A DNA stretch of 31,721 nt from 73-13 sp035556075 (lineage in GTDB: Bacteria > Actinomycetota > Actinomycetes > Actinomycetales > Microbacteriaceae), in assembly GCA_035556075.1 (NCBI GenBank), contig DATMFQ010000031.1:1-31721 (forward strand), written 5' to 3'. A program made the translations under genes and the position numbers. Positions within the stretch are counted from its first letter, which is position 1; each line of letters starts with the position of its first letter. Shown here piece after piece: positions 7,117-14,574 of this stretch. The notes beneath the pieces were generated by a model, which was not told the origin of the DNA, made no database searches, and saw only the letters and a program-made list of their open reading frames with translations.

Positions 7117-7961
7117 GTCGCACCTCCGCGCATTCGTCCCCGCCCTTGCAACCATTCCACACCGACGCACACCAGGTAGATCGCGAACGAGATCGTCGTG
7201 ATGAAGGGACTCACCGGCAGCGTCGAGCCGACCGCCAGCAGGATCCCGCCGAGCGCCGAGGCGAGACCGAAGGCCATCGCGAGGATCGGCACGAGCACCG
7301 TCGACCGGGACACCCGCAGTGCCGCGGCGGCCGGGGTGACCAGCAGCGCGAGCACGAGGAGCGCGCCGATCACCTGGACGGCGATGGCGATCGTGACCCC
7401 GAGGATGAGCATGAATGCCAGTGACAGCGCCCGGTTTGGCACGCCCCGCGCGACCGCGACCTCGGGATCGAGCGAGTCGAACGACAATGGTCGCCAGATG
7501 ACGAGGAGCGCGACGAGGACCGCGACGGAGCCACCGATGAGCAGGCCGAGCTGCTCGAAATCCACCGCGATGACCTGCCCGGTCAGGAGCCCGAACTTGT
7601 TGGCGCTGCGCCCCGGATACAGCGAGAGAAACAGGATGCCAAGGCCGAGGCCGAAGGGCATGAGGACGCCGACGATCGAATTGCGGTCCCGCGCCCGCGT
7701 GCCGAGCAGCCCGATGATCGCGGCGGCGATGAGCGCGCCGGCGACCGAGCCGCCGAGCACGTCGACACCGATGAGCAGTGCCCCGGCCGCGCCCGCGAAC
7801 GACATCTCACTGATGCCGTGCACGGCGAAGGCCATGTCGCGCTGCATGACGAAGACGCCGAGCAGCCCGCCGACGAGGCCGAGGATCGCCGCGGCGAGAA
7901 TGCTGTTGCCGACGACGCCAAGCAGCGCGCCGTAGTCGCTGAAGTCGAAGATCGCGGGCAT
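7113..7961 (-). CDS. znuB: Zinc ABC transporter permease
   Basis: 282 residues with eight or nine hydrophobic helices, the length and pattern of the ABC-3 (ZnuB/MntB) permease family. Recognisable blocks include AFAVHGISEMSFAGAAGALLIG near residue 45, the family coupling region between helices, and the C-terminal run of helices ending in a cytoplasmic basic tail. It forms the membrane channel for the divalent metal delivered by ZnuA, driven by ZnuC. It starts at ATG 7961, sharing one base with the znuC stop (TGATG), and ends inside the zur start codon, so the four genes are tightly packed in one operon. Confidence 0.92.
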   Translation of the reverse strand: MPAIFDFSDYGALLGVVGNSILAAAILGLVGGLLGVFVMQRDMAFAVHGISEMSFAGAAGALLIGVDVLGGSVAGALIAAAIIGLLGTRARDRNSIVGVLMPFGLGLGILFLSLYPGRSANKFGLLTGQVIAVDFEQLGLLIGGSVAVLVALLVIWRPLSFDSLDPEVAVARGVPNRALSLAFMLILGVTIAIAVQVIGALLVLALLVTPAAAALRVSRSTVLVPILAMAFGLASALGGILLAVGSTLPVSPFITTISFAIYLVCVGVEWLQGRGRMRGGAT

Positions 7962-8764
7962 CAGGTCACCACACCCGGCGGGTCGAGGTAATCAGGCACC
8001 TCGGGGTGGTCATGCTCATCCGGGTGGTGCGGGTGGTCGTGGATGCCCCGCGCCCGCGCCTCCGCGGGCGTGCCGACCCAGCAGCCGTGCTCGGACAGCT
8101 CGACGATCCGATCCGCCCGGCGGAGCTCGTCATCGACGTCGTGCGTGATGACGACGACCGCGACGCCGCGACCACGCTGCGCCGCCGCGAGCGCGGTGAT
8201 CTCGGCGCGCGCGGCGGGGTCGAGGCTCGACAGCGGCTCGTCGAGGAGAAGGATCGGCGGCTCGTGGACGATCGCCTGGGCGATGCGCAGGCGCTGCTGC
8301 TGGCCACCGGAGAGCTCCCCGAGCGGCCGACTGGCGAGGTCGTGGCCGTGCACCGCGTCGATCGCCGCCGCGACGGCGTGGCGGTCCGCGGCGCGCGTGA
8401 CGGGGAGCCCGAAGCGCGTGCCGGTGCGGCCGAGCATGACGAGGTCGCGGCCGAGCAGCGGCGCGTGGCGCTGCACGATGCGCTGCTGGGGGACGTAACC
8501 GATCCGCGGGTTGCCGCGGCGGGGGGCGGCGCCGAGGACCGTGATCGAGCCCGTGGCGACCGGTTCAAGGCCGAGGATCGCCCGGAAGAGCGTCGTCTTG
8601 CCGGAGCCGTTGCGCCCGAGGATCGCGACGAGCTCGCCTGGGCGCACATCGAGGTCGAGGCCGTGAAACAGTCGGCGGCCGCCGGCGCGCAGGCTCAGGC
8701 CGCGGGTACGGATGACGGGGTCCGCGGTGGCGGCGGGTTCGGGGCCTGCGGCGGCGGTGCTCAC
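7961..8764 (-). CDS. znuC: Zinc ABC transporter ATP-binding protein with His-rich tail
   Basis: 267 residues. ABC ATPase motifs: Walker A GRNGSGKT (50-57), the Q-loop near YVPQQR, signature LSGGQQQR, Walker B ILLLDEP and the switch His in VVVITHDVDDEL. The last 25 or so residues are unusual for an ABC ATPase: HDHPHHPDEHDHPEVPDY, seven histidines, which may bind zinc on the cytoplasmic face. Start is GTG 8764, overlapping the znuA stop by four bases (GTGA); longer frames reaching 8806 overlap znuA more deeply and are not supported. It energises ZnuB. Confidence 0.9.
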   Translation of the reverse strand: MSTAAAGPEPAATADPVIRTRGLSLRAGGRRLFHGLDLDVRPGELVAILGRNGSGKTTLFRAILGLEPVATGSITVLGAAPRRGNPRIGYVPQQRIVQRHAPLLGRDLVMLGRTGTRFGLPVTRAADRHAVAAAIDAVHGHDLASRPLGELSGGQQQRLRIAQAIVHEPPILLLDEPLSSLDPAARAEITALAAAQRGRGVAVVVITHDVDDELRRADRIVELSEHGCWVGTPAEARARGIHDHPHHPDEHDHPEVPDYLDPPGVVT

Positions 8765-9789
8765 TGGAGTGCGTGCTCCACGGCGTCCAGATTCGATGCC
8801 ATCCACCCGAGGTAGTCGAGGCCCGCCGGCAGCGTCTCGGCGAACTCGATGACGGGCACGCCCGCACCCTCCGCGGCCGCGCGCACCCGCTCCGCCTCGG
8901 GGCCCGCTGACTGCGGATTCACGGCGAGGAAGCGGATCCCGCCACCCTCGACGCTGCGCAGCACGTCGTCGAGGATACGCGCGCTCACGCCGGAGCCGGA
9001 CTCGATCGCGGTGAGGAATGCGGCTGGGGTCGCGTCGTGGAAGCCCAAGTCCTCGAGGAGATACGCGGCGACCGGCTCGGTCGAGATGATGTCCCCACCA
9101 CCGAGCTCGTGCTCGAGTGCGTGGACGCGGTCGTGGAGCCGGTCCAGCTCGGCGAGGAATGCGCTGGAGTTCGACTCAATCAGGTCGGCCTGGTCCGGGA
9201 CGAGCGCGAGCAGCTGCGTCGTGATCGCCTCGGCGATGTGCTCGACAGCGTGAATGGAGTACCAGACGTGCTCGTTGAAGCCCTCGATGTGATTGTGGCC
9301 GTCGTGGCTGTCCTCGGCGGCGTGGGCGTGGTCGGCGTGATCTTCGGTGTCGGCGTGATCGTCCGCGTCCGCGTCGGCGGCGGCCTCCTGGTCGCTGCGC
9401 CCGGGTGCCGCTTGCGGCATGAGCCCTGATGCCTCACTCGCACTGACGACGACCGCGTCCGAAGACTGCAGCAGCCGGGTCATGAAGTCGTCGTAGCCCC
9501 CGCCGTTGACGATGACGAGCTGAGCCTGACTCACGGCGAGCTGGTCCCGCGCGCTCGCCTCGTACTCGTGCGGGTCCTGCGCGGGCCCCGAGATGATCGA
9601 GGTCACCTCGACGGCGCCGCCACCGATTGCCTCGGCGATCGAGCCGTAGGCATCGGTGACCGCCACGACGGCGATCCGGCCATCGTCCGAGTCCCCGTCA
9701 CCCGGTGCCGGTGCGGCCGCACACCCGCCCAGCGCGAGCGCCGCGGCGGCGAGGAGTGCAGGGATCGCGAGTCGCGCATTCATCGTCAC
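8761..9789 (-). CDS. znuA: Zinc ABC transporter substrate-binding lipoprotein
   Basis: 342 residues. N-terminal signal with a lipobox ALGGC, Cys at about 23, so the mature protein is lipid-anchored outside the membrane. Metal-binding family features: DPHEYEASARD (first His ligand), an acidic His-rich loop around residues 130-175 with repeats such as DDHADTEDHADHAHAAED, then EHVWYSIHAVEHIAEAI (second His ligand region). The long His/Asp loop is typical of zinc-specific ZnuA rather than Mn proteins. GTG 9789 is preferred over ATG 9783 because TAGCAT ends 6 nt upstream, and no ribosome site exists for either. First gene of znuA-znuC-znuB-zur. Confidence 0.92.
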   Translation of the reverse strand: MTMNARLAIPALLAAAALALGGCAAAPAPGDGDSDDGRIAVVAVTDAYGSIAEAIGGGAVEVTSIISGPAQDPHEYEASARDQLAVSQAQLVIVNGGGYDDFMTRLLQSSDAVVVSASEASGLMPQAAPGRSDQEAAADADADDHADTEDHADHAHAAEDSHDGHNHIEGFNEHVWYSIHAVEHIAEAITTQLLALVPDQADLIESNSSAFLAELDRLHDRVHALEHELGGGDIISTEPVAAYLLEDLGFHDATPAAFLTAIESGSGVSARILDDVLRSVEGGGIRFLAVNPQSAGPEAERVRAAAEGAGVPVIEFAETLPAGLDYLGWMASNLDAVEHALQ

Positions 9790-9795
9790 GCGATG

Positions 9796-9801
9796 ATGCT
9801 A
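9796..9801 (-). promoter_or_regulatory. -10 hexamer of znuA (leaderless)
   Basis: TAGCAT on the minus strand, 6 nt before the GTG at 9789. It touches the Zur-box-like palindrome, so bound repressor would block polymerase. Confidence 0.55.
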
Positions 9802-9818
9802 ATGAGACTCATTCTCAT
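9800..9818. promoter_or_regulatory. Zur-box-like operator in front of znuA
   Basis: TAATGAGACTCATTCTCAT. It contains two nested inverted repeats: AATGA-gac-TCATT (9801-9813) and ATGAGA-ctcat-TCTCAT (9802-9818). The AATGA-N3-TCATT core resembles known actinobacterial Zur sites; with zur in the same operon, Zur is the most likely ligand. The DtxR-type protein encoded last in the operon is an alternative ligand. Confidence 0.7.
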
Positions 9819-9990
9819 CTGCAAGTCGGCCGGAGATCGGCCGCGCCCCCACCCCGCTCGATGTGCACGTTTTCACCCGCTGTGCCCGATTTTTCGGGCA
9901 CACGCGGTGAAAACGTGCACACGGAGGAATGCGGCGGGCGAGGCAGGCGTGCGCCGTCTCGGACGCTCGACGAGGAATGCGGTGGGCGCC
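9819..9990. other. Gap between bkdC and znuA
   Basis: 172 nt holding a long hairpin (9863-9920) and a direct repeat GAGGAATGCGG(C/T)GGGCG at 9924-9940 and 9972-9988. No gene seen. Confidence 0.5.
9863..9920. repeat. 58-nt near-perfect hairpin
   Basis: Arms 9863-9889 and 9894-9920 (27 nt each) begin GTGCACGTTTTCACC and end TGTGCCCGA, pairing at 24 of 27 positions around a TTTT loop; the only mismatch is a three-base internal loop (CGC against CGC). It lies downstream of bkdC and upstream of the znuA operator. It may be a terminator for the bkd operon, but it is far longer than needed and has no T-tract, so a dispersed repeat element is also possible. Confidence 0.75.
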
Positions 9991-11277
9991 TCAGTCGAGC
10001 AGCAGCGCCGGCTCCTCGATGACCGAGGCGACGTCGGAGATGAAGCGCGAGATGACGTCGCCGTCGACGACGCGGTGGTCGAAGGCGCCGCTCACCGTCG
10101 TGACATACGCGGGACGGACCTCGCCGTCGACGACCCACGGCTTCTGCCGGATCGCCCCGAGCACCATGATCGAGACCTCGCCGGGGTTGAGGATCGCTGT
10201 GCCGGTGTCGACGCCGAAGGACCCGACATTCGTGATCGTCACCGTCCCGCCCTGCATGTCCTGCGGCGTCGTGCGCCCCTCGCGGGCCGTGAGCGTCAGC
10301 TGCTCGAGTGCCTCCGCGAGCTCGCGCATCGACAGATCCTGCGCGTCCTTGATGTTCGGCACGATGAGGCCGCGGGGGGTCGCGGCGGCGATGCCGAGGT
10401 TGACGTAGTGGTGGACGATGATCTCCTCGTCGGTCCACGTCGAGTTGACCATGGGGTTGCGCCGAATCGCCCAGATGACGGCCTTCGCCATGATGAGCAG
10501 CGGGCTCACCCTGACGCCGGCGAAGTCCGGGGATGCCTTGAGGCGCTTGACGAGCTCCATCGTGCGCGTCGCATTCACCTCGGTGAACTCCGAGACGTGC
10601 GGCGCCGTGAACTTGGAGCGCACCATGGCGGTCGCGATCGCCTTGCGCATCCCCTTGACCGGGATGCGCTCCTCGCGGTCGACGGGCGCCTCCGGCGTCT
10701 CGAGGTTGTGGAAGACCTTCGCCTGCTCCGCGTGCCGGATGACGTCCTCGCGGAGAATCTCCCCGGCGAGGCCCGTCGGCATGACGACCGCGAGGTCGAC
10801 ACCGAGCTCCCGCGCAAGGTTGCGGATCGGCGGCTTCGCAATGACGGAGGCCGCGGCGGTCGCCGGGACGGCCCGCGCGAGTCGGTGGCGGCGCGACTGA
10901 ACGTTGCCGGTCGTGCCATAGCCGACGAGGACGGCGCCGGAGCCCTCGTCCTCCTCCGCGACCGTCGCCGCCGCATCGGTCGCCGTCTCCGCCGCGACGT
11001 CGGCGGGGCTCGGCTCGGCGGGTGCCTCGGACGCCTCCTCGGTGTCGACCGCGATGATCGGCGCGCCGACGTCGACCGTGTCGCCCTCGGCGGCGAGCAG
11101 CTCGACGACGATGCCGGCAAACGGCGACGGCAGCTCGACGAGCGACTTCGCCGTCTCGATCTCGCAGATGGCCTGATTCAGCTCGACCCGGTCGCCGGGG
11201 GCGACCCGCCAGCTGACGATCTCGGCCTCGGTCAGGCCCTCGCCGACGTCAGGGAGGGGGAAACGCGCGATCGTCAT
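9991..11277 (-). CDS. bkdC: Branched-chain 2-oxoacid dehydrogenase E2 (dihydrolipoyl acyltransferase)
   Basis: 428 residues in classic E2 order. Lipoyl domain 1-76 with the lipoylated lysine in EIETAKSLVE (Lys44); an Ala/Glu-rich linker about 80-120; peripheral subunit-binding domain about 145-185 (IRNLARELGVDLAVV); catalytic domain about 200-428 with the active-site FDHRVVDGD near 399-407 (His401, Asp405). It transfers the acyl group from E1 to CoA. A single lipoyl domain and the neighbours bkdA/bkdB favour branched-chain or general 2-oxoacid substrates over pyruvate, which actinobacteria oxidise with homodimeric AceE. No E3 gene is adjacent. ATG 11277 has GAGGTGA just upstream. It follows bkdB after 63 nt. 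Confidence 0.9.
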   Translation of the reverse strand: MTIARFPLPDVGEGLTEAEIVSWRVAPGDRVELNQAICEIETAKSLVELPSPFAGIVVELLAAEGDTVDVGAPIIAVDTEEASEAPAEPSPADVAAETATDAAATVAEEDEGSGAVLVGYGTTGNVQSRRHRLARAVPATAAASVIAKPPIRNLARELGVDLAVVMPTGLAGEILREDVIRHAEQAKVFHNLETPEAPVDREERIPVKGMRKAIATAMVRSKFTAPHVSEFTEVNATRTMELVKRLKASPDFAGVRVSPLLIMAKAVIWAIRRNPMVNSTWTDEEIIVHHYVNLGIAAATPRGLIVPNIKDAQDLSMRELAEALEQLTLTAREGRTTPQDMQGGTVTITNVGSFGVDTGTAILNPGEVSIMVLGAIRQKPWVVDGEVRPAYVTTVSGAFDHRVVDGDVISRFISDVASVIEEPALLLD

Positions 11278-11302
11278 CTGGTCACCTCATCACTCGATGG
11301 AC

Positions 11303-11330
11303 GAATGCGGCGGACGCTCGCCGCGCATTC
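11303..11330. repeat. GAATGC-bounded hairpin between bkdB and bkdC
   Basis: GAATGC-GGCG (11303-11312), loop gacgct, then CGCC-gc-GCATTC (11319-11330). It could act as an mRNA processing or stability element between the two genes. Confidence 0.45.
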
Positions 11331-11340
11331 CTCCCGAACC

Positions 11341-12318
11341 TCAGTATGCAAGCGCACGGTCCACCGCCTCCAGCACGCGGTCCGCGTCCGGCAGGTACAC
11401 GCCCTCGAGCTTCGCGGGCGGGAAGGGCGTGTCGAAGCCGGACACGCGCAACACCGGAGCCTGCAGCGAGTAGAACGCGCGCTCCGCGATCGTCGCGGCG
11501 ATCTCCGAGCCGACCGAGACGTGCTGCGGGGCCTCCTGCGCGACGACGGCGCGGCCGGTGCGGCGCACCGAGTCGATGAGCGGGCCGTAGTCGATCGGGG
11601 AGAGCGAGCGGAGGTCGACGACCTCGGCGGAGGTGCCCTCCTGCTCGGCGATCTCGGCGGCGGCCAGCAGCGTGGCCACCATCGCGCCGTGACCGATGAG
11701 CGTCACGTCCGTGCCGCGCCGCACGATGCGGGAGGCGTGCACCCCGATGCCGCTCGCGGCGAGGTCGACCTCGCCGCGAGGCCAGTAGCGGGACTTCGGC
11801 TCGAGGAAGATGACGGGGTCGTTGCCGGCGATCGCCTCCTGGATCATCCAGTACGCGTCGTGCGGCGTCGCGGGGCTGATGACGCGCAGGCCCGGCGTGT
11901 GCGCGAAGTACGTCTCCGGCGACTCCTGGTGGTGCTCGACCGCGCCGATGTGCCCGCCGTAGGGGATGCGGATGACGACGGGGAAAGACTGGCTGCCCGC
12001 GTGCCGGTAGGTCTGTTTCGCCAGCTGCGAGGTGATCTGGTCGAATGCGGGGTAGACAAAGCCGTCGAACTGGATCTCGCAGACGGGTCGCCAGCCGCGC
12101 ATCGCGAGGCCGATCGCGCTGCCGACGATGCCGGACTCCGCCAGCGGCGTGTCCATGACCCGCTGCTCGCCGAACTCGGCCTGCAGCCCCTCGGTGACAC
12201 GGAAGACCCCGCCGAGCCGACCGATGTCCTCGCCCATGAGCAGGACCCGCTCGTCGTCGCGCATCGACCGGCGCAGCCCCTCGTTGAGCGCCTTCGTCAT
12301 CGTCCAGGTCTCGGTCAT
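11341..12318 (-). CDS. bkdB: Branched-chain 2-oxoacid dehydrogenase E1 beta subunit
   Basis: 325 residues, normal for E1 beta. Conserved blocks: MGEDIGRLGGVFRVTEGL (Glu contacting the thiamine ring), DTPLAESGIVGSAIGLAMRG, QFDGFVYPAFDQI, and the transketolase C-terminal domain starting near residue 195 (GTDVTLIGHGAMV; EVVDLRSLSPID). It pairs with E1 alpha to form the alpha2-beta2 thiamine-dependent decarboxylase. Its ATG overlaps the bkdA stop by four bases (ATGA). Branched-chain substrate is inferred from family resemblance and fits use of isobutyryl/isovaleryl/2-methylbutyryl-CoA as primers for branched fatty acids. Confidence 0.9.
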   Translation of the reverse strand: MTETWTMTKALNEGLRRSMRDDERVLLMGEDIGRLGGVFRVTEGLQAEFGEQRVMDTPLAESGIVGSAIGLAMRGWRPVCEIQFDGFVYPAFDQITSQLAKQTYRHAGSQSFPVVIRIPYGGHIGAVEHHQESPETYFAHTPGLRVISPATPHDAYWMIQEAIAGNDPVIFLEPKSRYWPRGEVDLAASGIGVHASRIVRRGTDVTLIGHGAMVATLLAAAEIAEQEGTSAEVVDLRSLSPIDYGPLIDSVRRTGRAVVAQEAPQHVSVGSEIAATIAERAFYSLQAPVLRVSGFDTPFPPAKLEGVYLPDADRVLEAVDRALAY

Positions 12319-13430
12319 GCCTCGCCTCCGAAGGAGCGCTCGTAGTGCTCGAGCCAGGTCTGCTGCTCGGCGATGAGCGGGTGCGGATCGGTGTAGACGT
12401 GGGCGAAGACCTTGGACTGCGGTGGCGGACCGAGGGCGAGCGTGCGGCGGCGCATGTCCGCCGCGAGCGCCTCGCCCTCCTCGGCGACCTCCGCGAAGAA
12501 TGCGTCCGCGACGCCGCGCCCGCGCAGGTACGTCTCGTAGCGGGCGATCGGGTCGCGGGCCTGCCAGTAAGCGAGTTCCGCCTCATCCCGGTACTTCGAG
12601 GGGTCGTCGCTCGTGGTGTGCGCGCCGATCCGGTAGGTGAGCGCTTCAATGAAGCGCGGTCCCTTGCCGGCGCGGGCGTCGTCGAGGGCGACCCGGGTGA
12701 CCGCGTAGGCGGCGAGCACGTCGTTGCCATCGATCTGCAGCCCGGGGATGCCGAATCCGCTCGCGCGGCGCACGAGCGGCGTGCGGGACTGTCGACTGAC
12801 CGGCACGGAGATTGCCCAGTGGTTGTTCTGCAGGAAGAAGACCTGCGGGGTCTGGTAGGAGGCGGCGAAGACGAGCGCCTCGCTCACATCGCCCTGGCTC
12901 GTGGCGCCGTCGCCGAAGTAGACCATGACGGCCTCGTCGCGCTCCGGATCACCCGTGCCGCTCGCGCCGTCGAGCCCGATGCCCATCGCGTACCCGGTCG
13001 CGTGGAGCGTCTGCGAGCCGATGACGAGCGTGTAGAGGTGGAAGTTGCCGTGCGCCGCCGGGTCCCATCCGCCGTGGTCGAGGCCGCGCAGCAACTCGAT
13101 GAGTCGCATGAGGTCGACACCACGAATGCGGGCGACGGCGTGCTCACGGTACGCCGGGAAGATGTGGTCCTGCTGCCTGGCCGCATAGCCGGAGCCGACC
13201 TGCGCCCCCTCCTGCCCGATGGAGGGGATCCACAGCGCGAGCTGGCCCTGCCGCTGCAGGTGGCTCGCTTCGACGTCGAGCCGCCGGGTGACGGCCATCT
13301 GCCGGTGGAAGTCAAGCAGTCGCTCCTCCGGCAGGGCCTCGATGAGCGGCAGCAGCCGCTCGGTCATCTCTGACTCGACGAGGACACCTTCCGGCGAGAG
13401 CAGACAGATGGTCTCGCTCGCGGTCGCCAT
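12315..13430 (-). CDS. bkdA: Branched-chain 2-oxoacid dehydrogenase E1 alpha subunit
   Basis: 371 residues. Thiamine diphosphate motif GDGATSQGD followed by FFLQNNHWAIS (the GDG-N26-NN pattern) and the phosphorylation-loop-like block RIGAHTTSDDPSKYR, which is typical of branched-chain E1 alpha. It decarboxylates the 2-oxoacid and passes the acyl group to the lipoyl arm of E2. First gene of bkdA-bkdB-bkdC. ATG 13430 is 6 nt downstream of TAGGTT, so the operon transcript is probably leaderless; the TAG of that hexamer is also the stop codon of the upstream hisC-like gene. Confidence 0.9.
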   Translation of the reverse strand: MATASETICLLSPEGVLVESEMTERLLPLIEALPEERLLDFHRQMAVTRRLDVEASHLQRQGQLALWIPSIGQEGAQVGSGYAARQQDHIFPAYREHAVARIRGVDLMRLIELLRGLDHGGWDPAAHGNFHLYTLVIGSQTLHATGYAMGIGLDGASGTGDPERDEAVMVYFGDGATSQGDVSEALVFAASYQTPQVFFLQNNHWAISVPVSRQSRTPLVRRASGFGIPGLQIDGNDVLAAYAVTRVALDDARAGKGPRFIEALTYRIGAHTTSDDPSKYRDEAELAYWQARDPIARYETYLRGRGVADAFFAEVAEEGEALAADMRRRTLALGPPPQSKVFAHVYTDPHPLIAEQQTWLEHYERSFGGEA

Positions 13431-13436
13431 TCGTCC

Positions 13437-13442
13437 AACCTA
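13437..13442 (-). promoter_or_regulatory. -10 hexamer of the bkd operon, formed by the hisC stop codon
   Basis: TAGGTT on the minus strand; its first three bases (13442-13440) are the TAG stop of the upstream aminotransferase gene. ATG of bkdA follows after 6 nt. Confidence 0.5.
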
Positions 13443-14525
13443 TCCGGCGAGCGGCGCGCCGGATCGTAGGGCAGCGATAACGTTCTCCGCAGATCGCAGT
13501 AGAGGCGCCACAGATTCCTCCTCGCCGATCGACACGCGCACCCCGTCGTACACGGCCCGCACGACGAGCCCGTGGCGCTCGAAGTACTCGCCGGCCTCGC
13601 GGTTGCGCTCCCCGATCGGCAGCCAGACGAAGTTGCCCTGCGCGGCCGGCACGTCCCACCCCTGCGCCCGCAGGGCCGCCTGGACGCGGTCGCGCCGCTC
13701 GACGATGATCGCGACCCGGGCGAGGAGCTCGTCCTCGTGCTCGAGGCTCGTCACCGCCGCGCGCTGCGCGAGGTCGGTGATCGCGAGCGGGACATGGATC
13801 GCGTTGATCGCGTCGATGATGTACGACTCGGCGACCCCGTAGCCGACGCGGAGGCCCGCCAGGCCCCACGCCTTCGAGAAGGTGCGCAGCGCGATGAGGT
13901 TCGGATGCTGCGCGAGCACCTCGCGGCCGTCCACCGCATTCGGATCGGTGTTGAACTCGATGTAGGCCTCGTCGAGGACGACGAGCAGGTCGCGCGGGAC
14001 CGCGGCCATGACCTCATCGAATTCGGCGCGGGTGATGATCGTCGAGGTCGGGTTGTTCGGCGAGCAGAGGAAGAGCAGGCGCGTGCGGTCGGTCACCGCA
14101 GCGATGAGCGCAGGAATGTCGTGGCGGCCATCCGCGGTCGCCGGCACCCTGACCGCGGTCGCGCCGACCGAGGCGGTGAGGCCCGCGTATGCCTCGAACG
14201 ACTGCTCGGCGAAGACGATCTCGGTACCCGGACCGCTCATCGCGGTGAGGAGATGCCCGATGATCGAGACGGACCCCGGGCCGACGTACACCTGCTCGGG
14301 CGTGACGCCCCAGCGCTCAGCGATGCGCTCGCGGAGCAGCCGTGCCGATCCCTCCGGATAGCGGTTGAGCGGCGCAGCCGCGACCGCCGCGACGACCGAG
14401 GGGAGCGGCTCGAAGGGATTTTCGTTCGAGGAGAGCTTGAACGCGTCCGCGTCCGCCATCCGGCCCTGCCGATACGGCTGGATCGCGGCCACATCCGGCC
14501 GCATTCTCACTCGGGGTGCACTCAC
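13440..14525 (-). CDS. hisC: Histidinol-phosphate / aromatic aminotransferase (class I/II PLP)
   Basis: 361 residues from GTG 14525. PLP fold-type I enzyme: SSNENPFEPLP near 32-42, YPEGS at 56-60, SPNNPTS at 155-161, LDEAYIEF at 184-191 and the Schiff-base lysine in RTFSKAWGLAGLRVGYG (Lys218). It belongs to the HisC family. The late motif QGNFVWLP and absence of other his genes nearby also fit the actinobacterial aromatic aminotransferase Pat, so the substrate may be phenylpyruvate or histidinol phosphate. GTG 14525 is preferred over GTG 14531 because TAGGCT at 14532-14537 would place the transcription start on it. Read divergently from the 14575 gene. Confidence 0.85.
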   Translation of the reverse strand: MSAPRVRMRPDVAAIQPYRQGRMADADAFKLSSNENPFEPLPSVVAAVAAAPLNRYPEGSARLLRERIAERWGVTPEQVYVGPGSVSIIGHLLTAMSGPGTEIVFAEQSFEAYAGLTASVGATAVRVPATADGRHDIPALIAAVTDRTRLLFLCSPNNPTSTIITRAEFDEVMAAVPRDLLVVLDEAYIEFNTDPNAVDGREVLAQHPNLIALRTFSKAWGLAGLRVGYGVAESYIIDAINAIHVPLAITDLAQRAAVTSLEHEDELLARVAIIVERRDRVQAALRAQGWDVPAAQGNFVWLPIGERNREAGEYFERHGLVVRAVYDGVRVSIGEEESVAPLLRSAENVIAALRSGAPLAG

Positions 14526-14531
14526 CGTCAC

Positions 14532-14537
14532 AGCCTA
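14532..14537 (-). promoter_or_regulatory. -10 hexamer of hisC-like gene (leaderless)
   Basis: TAGGCT on the minus strand, 6 nt before GTG 14525. Confidence 0.5.
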
Positions 14538-14574
14538 TCGACGCGGCGCGGCAGCACAGTGCGAGGATGGTCGC

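Noticed and set aside
9568..12345. Over 900 open codons on the plus strand opposite znuA and bkdCB
   Set aside because: Passes through a strong hairpin and two clear genes in the other direction; composition is typical of an antisense shadow.
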